Positions 8,159 to 15,850 are shown, counted from the first letter of the stretch. The stretch: DNA of 64,000 nucleotides from Corynebacterium sp. HMSC078H07 (GCF_001812805.1 NZ_KV810467.1:11288-75287); one strand, 5' to 3'. Numbers and translations: made by a program. Notes: generated by a model not told the origin, from the sequence alone.

Positions 8159-8496
8159 TAGCGTTCCCCTTTGTCTATGTTCCGATGCCCGTCGCGCTTA
8201 ACCAGCGGGCTTCTAGGGCTTCCAGCCGATGCTGCACGCTTGTCCTGGACGGTAAGCTTCTTGATTTTCCGGCGGCGCTTCCAGCGCCGAAGCACGCTTC
8301 TGATATGAGCGAAACGTGGACGCTTTATGTAGATGGTCACCTGCGCAAGATGCTCGACTGGGCTTATCCCTTCGTCCTGGCCTGCTGGCGCCAGGTCAAA
8401 AAAGATGGTGTACCTTTCGACCTGCGGGTGGAGCATGCTGAGCCGTTGTGGCTGGACGTCGAATCGAATGTTGACTTCCTCATACCGGAGGGCCAT
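8158..8496 (-). CDS. Hypothetical prophage protein, basic C-terminus
   Basis: 112 residues with a strongly basic stretch (RSVLRRWKRRRKIKKL, about residues 66-81) that could bind nucleic acid. No family recognised. The ribosome site is weak. An opposite-strand frame (8185-8646) of 153 acidic residues also has coding-like codon use. I prefer the minus gene because its neighbours on both sides are minus-strand genes with good ribosome sites and tight or overlapping junctions. Confidence 0.45.
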   Translation of the reverse strand: MALRYEEVNIRFDVQPQRLSMLHPQVERYTIFFDLAPAGQDEGISPVEHLAQVTIYIKRPRFAHIRSVLRRWKRRRKIKKLTVQDKRAASAGSPRSPLVKRDGHRNIDKGER

Positions 8497-8517
8497 GAGT
8501 CCGACTTCACCGAGACA

Positions 8518-8784
8518 CTAAACGAGTCCGAATACGAGGAGTTTATGGAGTTTTTCGACTCCGGTAAGAAGCACGTTTACAGGCTCGTTGACGTCGAGTC
8601 GAATGACATTTACTTCCCCAGAGCGCAAGACGTTAAGGGGCGCTAAATGGGGCTTACCCTCTATCCAGAATGGGACAGTGCGGTGAGTGGTTTCCCCAAC
8701 GTCTCGGGTTGGAATCGGCATCCTCCGCCGGCACAGCGGTTGGCGATTATCCGTGGCTCGCCTGACCTCATAAACAATGGTCAT
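8518..8784 (-). CDS. Hypothetical prophage protein
   Basis: 88 residues; no family recognised. AAGGAAG eight bases before the ATG at 8784 supports it. It lies 35 bases after the end of the Cro-like regulator gene and 21 bases before the next leftward gene, so it is probably part of the same early transcript driven from the switch at 9060-9210. Confidence 0.5.
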   Translation of the reverse strand: MTIVYEVRRATDNRQPLCRRRMPIPTRDVGETTHRTVPFWIEGKPHLAPLNVLRSGEVNVIRLDVNEPVNVLLTGVEKLHKLLVFGLV

Positions 8785-8819
8785 GATTGTTCTTCCTTGC
8801 TTTCCGACGCCCGGCGCGC

Positions 8820-9059
8820 CTAGGCGGCGGGTTCTTCTGTCGGTCCTTCAGCTATGGCTTGGACTGCAGATTTAATGTCGGTGACTCCCGCTGCCTCCAT
8901 GAGCTTGATCGCAGTTGCCAACTTGACGTCAAAGCCGCGTCGAACACAACTTACCGTTCCGAGAGAGATGCCCACCGAAGCCGCAACCGCTTCATCTGAA
9001 CTAACTCCCCGCGCTTCGCGAATCTGGTCGATTAGTGCTGGCTTGATGCGGTACTCCAT
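8820..9059 (-). CDS. Cro-like helix-turn-helix regulator
   Basis: 79 residues, starting MEYRIKPALIDQIREARG. A lambda-type HTH (about residues 19-45, SSDEAVAASVGISLGTVSCV) is followed by helices ending EGPTEEPAA. GGGGGAG seven bases upstream fixes the ATG at 9059 rather than a longer frame running through the operators. It is divergent from the repressor gene at 9211 and heads the leftward genes, the usual place of Cro or an excisionase-type regulator. Confidence 0.75.
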   Translation of the reverse strand: MEYRIKPALIDQIREARGVSSDEAVAASVGISLGTVSCVRRGFDVKLATAIKLMEAAGVTDIKSAVQAIAEGPTEEPAA

Positions 9060-9210
9060 ACCCAGCTCCCCCCTGTGCAATATGCTTACAAATCCCCTTA
9101 TACACACGGAAAGCAGAATGCACAACTCGTTTTGCACAATCCGCTATTACCCCAGTTAATTAAGCATCTGCATATTGCAATCATTTAACACATTGTGCAT
9201 AATGGGCTGC
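9060..9210. promoter_or_regulatory. Divergent prophage switch with two promoters and TTGTGCA operators
   Basis: Leftward promoter: TTGTGC (minus strand, 9125-9120), 17-base spacer, TATAAG (9102-9097). Rightward promoter: TTGCAA (9175-9180), 17-base spacer, CATAAT (9198-9203), putting the transcript start on the ATG at 9211. A TTGTGCA/TGCACAA motif recurs near 9074, 9119, 9132 and 9194, covering promoter elements of both directions, with a related ATTGCAA at 9174. This is the layout of a phage immunity switch; the operator assignment is inference from repetition and position. Confidence 0.75.
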
Positions 9211-9708
9211 ATGAGCAATCACATCAGTTGGTATAAATCACTGGTTGGATCCGATACCGAAAAAGCGGCGTCCGACCGCGCCGGCATCACAACCAGCACC
9301 CTCAACCGTCAGCTGGCCAAAGGACACCTATCAGAAGGAAATGTCATTGCCATTGCACGCGCATACGGAGCAAACCCCGTCGATGCACTGGCAAGAACCG
9401 GATACATCACAGCAGAAGAGGCCGCTGGCAATGGCCAGGAAATAGCTGAGCTGCTTTCAGACCAGGAACTCATACGGGCCCTGGCACTACGCATCAATCC
9501 GGATGAAGAAATCTGGTCGCAAGCATTTGGAACGGTTGTAAACGAAACATCGAAGGCCGCCTCCCCAGCCGAAAAAACTGATGTCCAGGCAGACGTTTAC
9601 GATTTGGACAGCCGCTCTCACGACGACCTGATTGAACGAATCAACGCCGGAATTGAACCGGTAGCCGCGCAGGAAGCGACGGAGCCGCTAGAGGAACACC
9701 ATCCGTAG
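9211..9708 (+). CDS. Phage-type repressor (HTH), probably leaderless
   Basis: About 165 residues. An N-terminal HTH (about residues 5-60: SLVGSDTEKAASDRAGITTS then TLNRQLAKGHLSEGNVIAIA) is followed by an acidic tail. It is not a LexA-type self-cleaving repressor, since no such domain is visible. Control is more likely through the adjacent ImmA-type peptidase, as in ICEBs1/phage pairs (family knowledge). ATG 9211 is chosen because the -10 box ends eight bases before it and no ribosome site exists. ATG 9202 would overlap the -10 box. Confidence 0.75.
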   Translation: MSNHISWYKSLVGSDTEKAASDRAGITTSTLNRQLAKGHLSEGNVIAIARAYGANPVDALARTGYITAEEAAGNGQEIAELLSDQELIRALALRINPDEEIWSQAFGTVVNETSKAASPAEKTDVQADVYDLDSRSHDDLIERINAGIEPVAAQEATEPLEEHHP

Positions 9709-9729
9709 AAAGTCAGAAAGGAGCGCCCG

Positions 9730-10149
9730 ATGTCCCCCATCGAGGAGCGTCTACACGACCTGCTCGACCAGGCCGGCGTGGAGCTCGTAGAAACAGGCAG
9801 ACTCGACGTCCGCTACAACGCCTGCTACCACCACGCCACCGGCACCATCATCATGCGCAGCGGACTAGATCCCGCCACCCGCATCTGCGCCATCGGCCAC
9901 GAGCTTGGCCACGCCGCCAACGGTGATGATTGCTCCACCGCGCAGGCCGAACGCCTCGCAGATGAATGGGCCGCGCGGAACCTCATTGACATCGACCTGG
10001 TCGAAGACGCCGCCGCAGACAACGGCAGAGCACCAAGCGCCATCGCCGCCGAGCTAAGCGTCACGCCGCGGCTCCTGACCATCTGGATGCAGCTCTACGA
10101 AGCCGGCCGAATCCCAACCCACAGCCCATACAGCTGCATGATCCTTTAA
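9730..10149 (+). CDS. ImmA/IrrE-type metallopeptidase
   Basis: 139 residues. The zinc-peptidase motif HELGH is at residues 57-61, with the downstream acidic helix (AERLADEWAARNLI) supplying the third ligand, as in the ImmA/IrrE (COG2856) family. A C-terminal HTH-like segment follows. In known pairs the peptidase cleaves the neighbouring repressor to induce the element. It begins 21 bases after the repressor with AAAGGAG upstream. Its last 33 codons are repeated in degraded form at 11361-11462. Confidence 0.88.
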   Translation: MSPIEERLHDLLDQAGVELVETGRLDVRYNACYHHATGTIIMRSGLDPATRICAIGHELGHAANGDDCSTAQAERLADEWAARNLIDIDLVEDAAADNGRAPSAIAAELSVTPRLLTIWMQLYEAGRIPTHSPYSCMIL

Positions 10150-10252
10150 CCATTCTCACCCCCAAGGAACCACCTAATACCCCTCGCCTAGAGGTAAATA
10201 ACCTTTACAACAGCCAGGTCAAACAGCATAAGCAATTCGAATAAGGACGACT

Positions 10253-11305
10253 ATGGATAACCAGCAATTAGAGCCAATTTATGACGGCTCAAATGAGTTT
10301 GTCATGTATTCCACCGAAGACGGGAAAACGGAAATTCACCTCCGCGTCATCGATGGAACCGTTTGGATGACCCAAGCTGAAATGTCGGAACTTTTCGCAG
10401 TCTCACGTTCAAGCATTAGCGAACATATAAAAGCCATCATTAACTCTGGCGAGCTACAGCGCAATGAGGTTGTTCGGAAATTCCGAAAGGTACAAGGTCA
10501 AGGCGTACAAGGACGTTCCCTCGACCACTACAATCTCGACGCCGTTATGGCCGTAGGCTATCGAGTTCGAGGTCCGCGCGGCATCCAATTCAGAGCATGG
10601 GCAACCCTGGTCCTCAAGGAGTACCTCGTCAAGGGCTTCGCCCTGAATGATGAGAAATTAAAAGATCCACGTGGCAAGGACTATTTCTCCGAGCTGCTCG
10701 ACCGGATTCGCGATATCCGCTCGTCCGAGGCTCGGCTCTATCTTGAACTTCGCAATATCATCGCGCTGGCTGACGACTACGACAAGAAAGATCCACGAAA
10801 TACTCGGATCTTCGCGAACATCCAAGACCGCCTGCTCGCAGCAGTCACTGGACTCACAGCTGCGGAAATCATCTCTACGCGAAGTAACCCCCAAGCTGAC
10901 AATATGGGATTGACGACCTGGAGAGGTAAAAAGGTCGGAAAGAGTGACGTACGCACAGCCAAGAACTACCTAGATGACAACGAAATACGAGAACTCAATC
11001 TCCTCGTTTCAAGCTACTTGGAATACGCCCAGCTTCAGGCGGAACGAAGGCGCGTTATCCATGTTCAAGACTGGGTCGACCGCACCGCAGGTTTCATTTC
11101 CTTCAACGGATACGATGACCTTCTCGACCACGGACGTATTACACGTAAACGAGCGAACGAACTTGCCGACAAACGTTATGAACTTTTCAATGCAGGTCGA
11201 AAAGCCAAGGAACTCGACGAACTCGAGACGCAATACTTCGACGAACTCACCAAGACACAACAAATCCTGGAAGCCGATAGGGATCGGCTAACCCCAAGAA
11301 AGTAA
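10253..11305 (+). CDS. RhuM family protein
   Basis: 350 residues, matching the RhuM (COG3943) family in length and order. An N-terminal HTH-like region (VWMTQAEMSELFAVSRSSIS, about 37-56) leads into the conserved GYRVRGPRGIQFRAWATLVL block (about 103-122) and the long helical remainder. RhuM proteins occur in genomic islands, prophages and restriction loci; molecular function is unproven. AAGGACG precedes the ATG. GC is lower than the chromosome. It sits between the intact immA 3' end and a second partial copy of that end, so it looks like an inserted cassette. Confidence 0.85.
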   Translation: MDNQQLEPIYDGSNEFVMYSTEDGKTEIHLRVIDGTVWMTQAEMSELFAVSRSSISEHIKAIINSGELQRNEVVRKFRKVQGQGVQGRSLDHYNLDAVMAVGYRVRGPRGIQFRAWATLVLKEYLVKGFALNDEKLKDPRGKDYFSELLDRIRDIRSSEARLYLELRNIIALADDYDKKDPRNTRIFANIQDRLLAAVTGLTAAEIISTRSNPQADNMGLTTWRGKKVGKSDVRTAKNYLDDNEIRELNLLVSSYLEYAQLQAERRRVIHVQDWVDRTAGFISFNGYDDLLDHGRITRKRANELADKRYELFNAGRKAKELDELETQYFDELTKTQQILEADRDRLTPRK

Positions 11306-11360
11306 CTAGAAAAGCCCCTCCCCCGGCAAGTTTGGCGACGCGACGGGAGAGAGGCCCTAG

Positions 11361-11462
11361 GCCGAGCTAGGAATTACCCCACGACTGCTACGAATCTGGA
11401 TGCAACTCTACGAAGCCGGCCGAATCCCAACCCATAGCCCATACAGCTGCATGATTCTCTGA
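11361..11462 (+). pseudogene. Duplicated 3' end of the ImmA-type gene
   Basis: Thirty-three codons plus stop encode AELGITPRLLRIWMQLYEAG and then RIPTHSPYSCMIL. These match the C-terminus of the peptidase at 9730-10149 at all but a few residues, with silent differences in the DNA. No start or upstream part is present. The two copies bracket RhuM, so the cassette seems to have arrived by recombination with a related immA locus. Confidence 0.85.
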
Positions 11463-11603
11463 GTCCGAATCAACCCCAGCGCCACAAACGACCCGCAACC
11501 GCTTCAAACGTTTGAGTCAGGACGTAACTTCAAACATCTTTTGAAACAGCCAGCTCAACGCGCATTTAGCAATGCTTTACCCCAACCAGAGAAAGACGAA
11601 GAA

Positions 11604-12560
11604 ATGAACTCCGAAGAATACAACGACGCCCTCATCCAACCAGGCGCAAATATCAAAGAACAGCAAGTCCTAACGCTCCGATTTAATGGCAGCAACCCAG
11701 ATGGACAAACCCTTCACGAGCTACGGGCAGAACACGTTTCCGATGTCTTAGAAGGAATCTCAGAACTGGTCCAGGACTTCGATAAAGCAGGTGCTTTCCA
11801 CAATGCAGGCCCCAACAACAGGGATCTTTTCGTCCGACCTGCCAAAGAAGGCTCCTTCATAATCGAGCTCATCCAAGTAATTGTCGATAGCCCGCTCGCA
11901 GAAGCCGCGGCCGAAGACCCTGCAGGGGTGGCAACGGCATTAGGAGTACCAACAATCGGGCAAATCGTATGGTCCGCAATTCGAATCTTCAAGGACCAAG
12001 TGAAAGATTTCGATAAGCTCGACGATGGCAACGTAAAGATCTACTGGACAGACGGCACTGCTTCCGAGGTATCTGCTGATGTTTGGGCCGAACTCAATAA
12101 GCGTGAACGACGAAGGAAAAAGCAGCTCCGCAAGATCATGCGCCCTCTTGAAGATGGACGTGTTACCTCATTAGAGGCTCGAGATAATTCAAGCCTCAAC
12201 GATGAACCACTCGCAAGCTTTACCAAGGCAGACTACCAAGCAGTAGAGCCAAACGAAGATGAACAAGAAGACTTCGACATTTTCGAAACGACTGGCCAGC
12301 TCTCAGCTATCGACTTCGATGACCCGGACCGGTGGAAAATCAAAACTGCCTTCCAAACACGCGTAGCCACAGTCGAAGACGAGGACTTTCTAACGGAAGT
12401 TAGTAAAGGTCTTAACCTCAATGGAACTGATTCATACGACCTCAAAATCCGTGAGGACAAAGTCACAAAGAATGGTCGCACCAACAAAAAGTGGACTATT
12501 CTGAAAATCCAAAAGAAGGAGAAGACCCGTGACGCTCAAGAACCGGACTCAGGCCAATAG
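11604..12560 (+). CDS. Unknown prophage accessory protein (with partner 12529-12759)
   Basis: 318 residues from ATG 11604, chosen over an in-frame ATG at 11541 because GACGAAGAA lies just upstream and the extra residues look unstructured. The first half is a compact domain (TLRFNGSNPDGQTLHELRAE near residue 25, then FVRPAKEGSFIIELIQV). A basic helix (KRERRRKKQLRKIM) and an acidic linker follow, then a beta-rich C-terminal domain ending in a Lys-rich tail. No known function. The next gene starts inside its last 32 bases, so the two are coupled. Location behind repressor/immA suggests a moron, possibly a defence gene. Confidence 0.65.
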   Translation: MNSEEYNDALIQPGANIKEQQVLTLRFNGSNPDGQTLHELRAEHVSDVLEGISELVQDFDKAGAFHNAGPNNRDLFVRPAKEGSFIIELIQVIVDSPLAEAAAEDPAGVATALGVPTIGQIVWSAIRIFKDQVKDFDKLDDGNVKIYWTDGTASEVSADVWAELNKRERRRKKQLRKIMRPLEDGRVTSLEARDNSSLNDEPLASFTKADYQAVEPNEDEQEDFDIFETTGQLSAIDFDDPDRWKIKTAFQTRVATVEDEDFLTEVSKGLNLNGTDSYDLKIREDKVTKNGRTNKKWTILKIQKKEKTRDAQEPDSGQ

Positions 12561-12759
12561 GCCCAAGCCCGATTCACCGCGCCCAAAAAAGGTCATCGAC
12601 ATCTACAGCGTCATCCTCCTAGCCCTCGGCATCGTCTCTGGAATTGTCGCGTTCAGACTAACCCTCACTACGGAACTGAACGCCCTAGTCCTCATCCCAT
12701 CGGTCGTAGCCGCCACCACCGGCGCCCTAAACCTCACGACCACAAAAGGGCCGCGGTAA
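12529..12759 (+). CDS. Small two-helix membrane protein coupled to 11604-12560
   Basis: 76 residues: a basic N-terminus (LKNRTQANRPKPDSPRPKK) then two hydrophobic helices (about 26-44 and 50-70). GTG at 12529 is the start because AAGGAG lies about seven bases upstream and the gene overlaps its partner by 32 bases. A cytosolic protein paired with a small membrane protein recalls sensor/effector defence pairs, but there is no direct sequence support for that role. Confidence 0.65.
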   Translation: MTLKNRTQANRPKPDSPRPKKVIDIYSVILLALGIVSGIVAFRLTLTTELNALVLIPSVVAATTGALNLTTTKGPR

Positions 12760-12957
12760 ACACAGATAAACCCCCGAATATGCAATTACACCGTAGATTG
12801 CCTATTCCCGTTATGCCCGCAGCTTGTACTGCGTGGCTCCGCTATAAGCATGCTCCCCTCACCTGGAAAGTTTGGTCGCGGACCAGGTGAAGGGAGGCTC
12901 CATCAAAGCAACTCTTGCGTTTTTCGCATGAGTTCTGACAAGAAAGAAGTGTATCCC

Positions 12958-14182
12958 ATGGCCTACGTTGTAGACCTCTGGACAAAGAAGAACCCCGACA
13001 AAAGCCCCGGCGCCCAAGAAGATTCCGAGTGCCCGGTGGGGCGTTGGCCGGCGCTGGCAGGTGCGCTGGCAAGAAGGCGGTGAGTGGGTCTCAGAGACGT
13101 TCGTGTCCCAGGACGCTACCGAGTTACACCGCTCGCGCGTGGAGGTGGGCCAGGACGAAGGGACGTGGATCACCAAGGAGAAGAAAGCGATCACCTTCGA
13201 GGACCTATGGGAGCCTTGGTACGCCTCGAAGGCTGGCATTTCAGAGAAGACACGGCGTGACTATCTGTCGGTGTGGGAAACCCACGTACGGCCGACGTGG
13301 GGCGAGCAGGCGTGCGCTACGGTGCAGCGCTCGGTGGTGACGTCATGGATTGCCACGTTGGTGAATACGAAGACCGTCAAGGAAGGCCAGGAGCCGAGGC
13401 CGCTCGGGGATGCGCAGAAATACAAAGTCGGCGTGGTCATGCGTGGACTCATGGACTTGGCCAAAGAGCGCGGCGCAGTAGCGTCGAACCCTTTGGAGAA
13501 GGCCGTGACCAAGAAGCCGGGCCCTTCGGAGCGTCGGTATCTCAAGGTTCACGAGGTGGACGCACTCATAGATGCGGCGCCGACAGATGCCGCGCGCCTG
13601 CTGCTGCGAGTGCTCGTCATGACGGGCCTGCGGCCAGGCGAGGCCAAGGCCTTGAAGGTCAAGGACCTGGACTACAACCGCGCGCGGCTGATGATTCGCC
13701 GTGACGTCGACGATTTAGGGCGTGTGGATGCGACCAAGACGCGCAAGCACCGTGATGTGCCCATCGGAGGAACATTGCTGCGAGAGCCCATGGCCAACGC
13801 TGAAGGTAAGTAACCTGAGTCATGGCTTGTTCCCGACGAGCGTGGCCACGTGTGGACTACCGCGCGCTGGAGGACCGTCTGGTTCAACATGCTCCAGTAC
13901 ACCGGCATCAAGGGCTTAGACACCTACGAGCTGCGGCACACCGCGGCCTCGTTGGCTATCGCGGCGGGTGCGGACGTGAAGACGGTACAACTCATGCTTG
14001 GCCACGCCTCGGCCGCCATGACGCTAGACACCTACGCGCACCTATGGGAAGAAGGCCTCGACGCGATTCCTGACGCTATCGAGTCAAAGATGGCCGCAGA
14101 GCGAGAATCCAGAGCGATTAGCCAGCGAATGGCAGACGCCTCCGAAGCCGAGCGCCGACGCGCAGCGTTCCGAATAATCTAG
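12958..14182 (+). pseudogene. Tyrosine integrase, inactivated by one frameshift and one stop
   Basis: The N-terminus MAYVVDLWTKKNP starts at 12958 in frame 1. The rest (PKKIPSARWGVGRRWQVRWQ) continues in frame 2, so one base is lost or gained near 12990-13013. A TAA at 13811-13813 then interrupts frame 2 and the same frame resumes (PESWLVPDERGHVWTTARWR). Catalytic residues remain visible: Arg in MTGLRPGEA, ELRHTAASL, LGHASAAMTLDTYAHL with the nucleophile Tyr. This was the integrase of the prophage remnant; it lies next to a tRNA-Arg 3' fragment. Confidence 0.9.
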
Positions 14183-14205
14183 CGTGAAAGCACAAAGAGC
14201 AACAC

Positions 14206-14244
14206 GAAGACCCCGCCGAGAAGTCAGCAAGCGGCGGAGTCTTC
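14206..14244 (+). terminator. Terminator after the integrase pseudogene
   Basis: Arms GAAGACCCCGCCG (14206-14218) and CGGCGGAGTCTTC (14232-14244) pair at 12 of 13 positions. They lie 24 bases after the integrase stop. Confidence 0.7.
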
Positions 14245-14684
14245 ATGTGTGCGGATGATGTTGAGTCTTGGCATTGGCCACAAGCCTCATGGTCATGCGC
14301 AAACCGCTCTAACCATCTCGAGGAAAGGTCGGGCCTGTGGCCAACACCTGTGACTAACGTTACGGGGTACCGTGGCGTCCCACGGTTGTGGTGACAGTAA
14401 TCCGTTCACACGGTGATCACATTTCGTTCACACACAGAATGAACACGACTTAATGACCTGCAACAACCCCCAGCACTTGGGGAAGGCCCATAAACGCAAA
14501 TAAACCCCCAGACTACCCGGTGTTTATACCGTTTAACCTGGGGGTTTAGATGGTGCGCCCGGAGGTGTCTGAGTTCACGACATATTTGACACCCTGTTCC
14601 TGCAAAAGCAGTCCTGATGCTTGACAGGTGAGTCGCGACAAACTTGACACTTAGCCCACCCTTACCGTGTCGAATGATGCTTGA
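14245..14684. other. Non-coding junction with perfect hairpin
   Basis: No gene is seen. A perfect 11-base inverted repeat (TAAACCCCCAG, 14501-14511; complement 14538-14548) lies just left of the 14-base tRNA-Arg fragment and could be a terminator or part of the old attachment site. From 14620 the sequence carries two short copies of TTGACAGGTGAGTCG (about 14620 and 14681), the end sequence of the IS-derived repeat that follows. Confidence 0.6.
14552..14565 (-). repeat. tRNA-Arg 3' fragment, older attachment remnant
   Basis: GGTGCGCCCGGAGG equals the first 14 bases of the fragment at 15011 and, apart from its first base, the 3' end region of tRNA-Arg(ACG) at 20869. The match then stops. It lies 370 bases after the dead integrase, where that integrase's attachment site would be expected. 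Fourteen bases alone could be chance; position makes it likely. Confidence 0.55.
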
Positions 14685-15010
14685 CAGGTGAGTCGGGACA
14701 TGTTTGACACCATGAACAGTCCCAACCGCAACCTCGCCATCATCAAAGCAGGCTAAGGCCTCAGTGTTGCCGTAAAACTAAGAAGCCCCTGCACCACTCA
14801 GCGTAGGCGCCATCGTGCTCATGCTTGGACTATCCCAATGCTTCTCGTGCACGCGGCAGGGTTCCTGCAAGGAGGGGCTCCGGGAACAGAATCAACCTTT
14901 CCAGCGCTCTTGGCAAAGCGAAACCGGCACCCCAGAACAAAAGAAACTGAGATGCCGGTTTGTCAACGATGTCGCGACTCACCTGTCAAGCATGTCGCGA
15001 CTCATGACAT
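14685..15010 (+). repeat. IS-derived repeat copy R2
   Basis: Second, full-length copy of the repeat at 1-305, about 90% identical. It carries an extra segment near the end in which GTCGCGACTCA occurs twice, separated by CCTGTCAAGCAT. The right end stops one base before a tRNA-Arg 3' fragment (15012-15033). No transposase frame of useful length is present. Confidence 0.75.
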
Positions 15011-15011
15011 G

Positions 15012-15033
15012 GTGCGCCCGGAGGGATTCGAAC
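15012..15033 (-). repeat. attL core of the integrative element
   Basis: 22 bases beginning GTGCGCCCGGAGGGATTCG, identical to 20869-20890. They correspond to the 3' acceptor strand and T-arm of tRNA-Arg(ACG). Sequence on the element side (AAAGTAGTCGG) differs from the tRNA from the next base. Confidence 0.9.
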
Positions 15034-15108
15034 AAAGTAGTCGGATTCCTTCGATAACGCACTGGTCAACGTCTTTTCTGGTTGCGGTTGACGATACCAG
15101 ACAGGGCG

Positions 15109-15130
15109 CGTGCCCAAAACGTGCCCAATA
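15109..15130 (+). repeat. Left arm-type repeat (two CGTGCCCAA units)
   Basis: Two CGTGCCCAA units in tandem separated by AA. The same 22-base arrangement with TT instead of AA occurs in direct orientation at 20715-20736 near the other end (20 of 22 identical). Distances from the cores are 76 and 133 bases. Likely arm-binding sites for the integrase; this role is inferred from position. Confidence 0.65.
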
Positions 15131-15152
15131 ACTCGAATAAGGAGCGCTTGTA

Positions 15153-15392
15153 ATGGATACAGCGACGAAGATAGACGGGCTGAATATCCCGTTCTTGGTG
15201 AGCGTGAACAACGTGGAGGGACGGCTACAGCTATCGCATGATGCCGTGCTGCAAGACTGGCACCCGTTGGTGGCTCCGGTGTTGGAATACACCCGGCGCG
15301 CCGGGCTGTGCGTGCTACACGATGACGAAGGCGATAACGACTACTTCGTTTCTGGCCGTGAGCGCGAGAGGTGGTTTGTTCCCGGTGTTTAA
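15153..15392 (+). CDS. Hypothetical 79-residue protein
   Basis: Soluble protein (start MDTATKIDGLNIPFLVSVNN), no recognised family. AAGGAG eight bases before the ATG supports it. It is the first gene inside the left end of the element and is coupled to the next gene, which begins eight bases before its stop. Confidence 0.65.
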   Translation: MDTATKIDGLNIPFLVSVNNVEGRLQLSHDAVLQDWHPLVAPVLEYTRRAGLCVLHDDEGDNDYFVSGRERERWFVPGV

Positions 15393-15555
15393 CTACGAAC
15401 TTGAAACACTAGCCAACGGTGTTCGCCTCACCTACGAATTGCCGTATCCAAAGCATGTACCAGCGTCTGTAACCGAATGGATAGCTAGCCAAGATATGAC
15501 GCGGATTAGTACCAGTGTTTCCGGAACTACAGCGACACAAGTTTACGTAGCTTAG
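15385..15555 (+). CDS. Hypothetical 56-residue protein, translationally coupled
   Basis: Begins with GTG at 15385, overlapping the previous stop by eight bases in another frame, and runs VFNYELETLANGVRLTYELP onward for 56 residues. No family recognised. The transcript probably ends at the hairpin at 15566-15593. Confidence 0.55.
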   Translation: MFNYELETLANGVRLTYELPYPKHVPASVTEWIASQDMTRISTSVSGTTATQVYVA

Positions 15556-15565
15556 GAATACGAAT

Positions 15566-15593
15566 GCCCCGGCCTTTTTCAAGGTACCGGGGC
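15566..15593. terminator. Hairpin between convergent genes
   Basis: GCCCCGG (15566-15572) pairs with CCGGGGC (15587-15593), with inner CCTT/AAGG also pairing around TTTC. It lies between the convergent genes ending at 15555 and 15612 and may serve both. Confidence 0.75.
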
Positions 15594-15611
15594 GTTTCTG
15601 GCTTTGTAGGC

Positions 15612-15782
15612 TTATGCGCCTGCCATAGACGACATAAGAAGGGCCGGGCCTGCTGCGCTGGAACCAACGGCAAGGACAATTGCCGCTAGGCCACCGAAAA
15701 AGACGCCAGCGAGAGTTTTGAGACTCTCCGGATTAAGCATTTCCGGATTATTGATAAGTAGTTCCATTAGGTTAGTGAGCAT
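15612..15782 (-). CDS. 56-residue single-helix membrane peptide
   Basis: A short gene with a good ribosome site (AAAGGAAC, six bases before the ATG at 15782). The product has an Asn/Glu-rich N-terminus (MLTNLMELLINNPEMLNPES) and a hydrophobic Gly/Ala-rich helix (about residues 26-50), ending SSMAGA. No family recognised. Size and hydrophobicity recall holin-like or pore-forming peptides and small phage membrane proteins; none of these is supported directly. It is the only membrane protein in the element. Confidence 0.65.
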   Translation of the reverse strand: MLTNLMELLINNPEMLNPESLKTLAGVFFGGLAAIVLAVGSSAAGPALLMSSMAGA

Positions 15783-15850
15783 GTAAGTTCCTTTGCTTTG
15801 GAGACAGAGACTTGCTCATATTACCCAACACAGCCCGGGCACGGTGCGTT

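Larger units (their letters stand above)
7050..14565. mobile_element. Decayed prophage reduced to its lysogeny module
   Basis: The region holds a divergent repressor switch (9060-9210) and short overlapping early-type genes running left (7302-9059). A repressor, ImmA-type peptidase, RhuM, unknown pair and broken tyrosine integrase run right (9211-14182). No capsid, tail, terminase or lysis genes are present. The right edge is placed at a 14-base tRNA-Arg 3' fragment (14552-14565). The left edge is only approximate; I found no matching fragment there. Codon use and GC are lower from about 10.2 to 12.8 kb. Confidence 0.7.

Noticed and set aside
8185..8646. 153-residue plus-strand frame with coding-like codon use
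   Set aside because: It lies opposite a chain of minus-strand genes that have better ribosome sites and overlapping junctions, and it has no ribosome site of its own. Some doubt remains.
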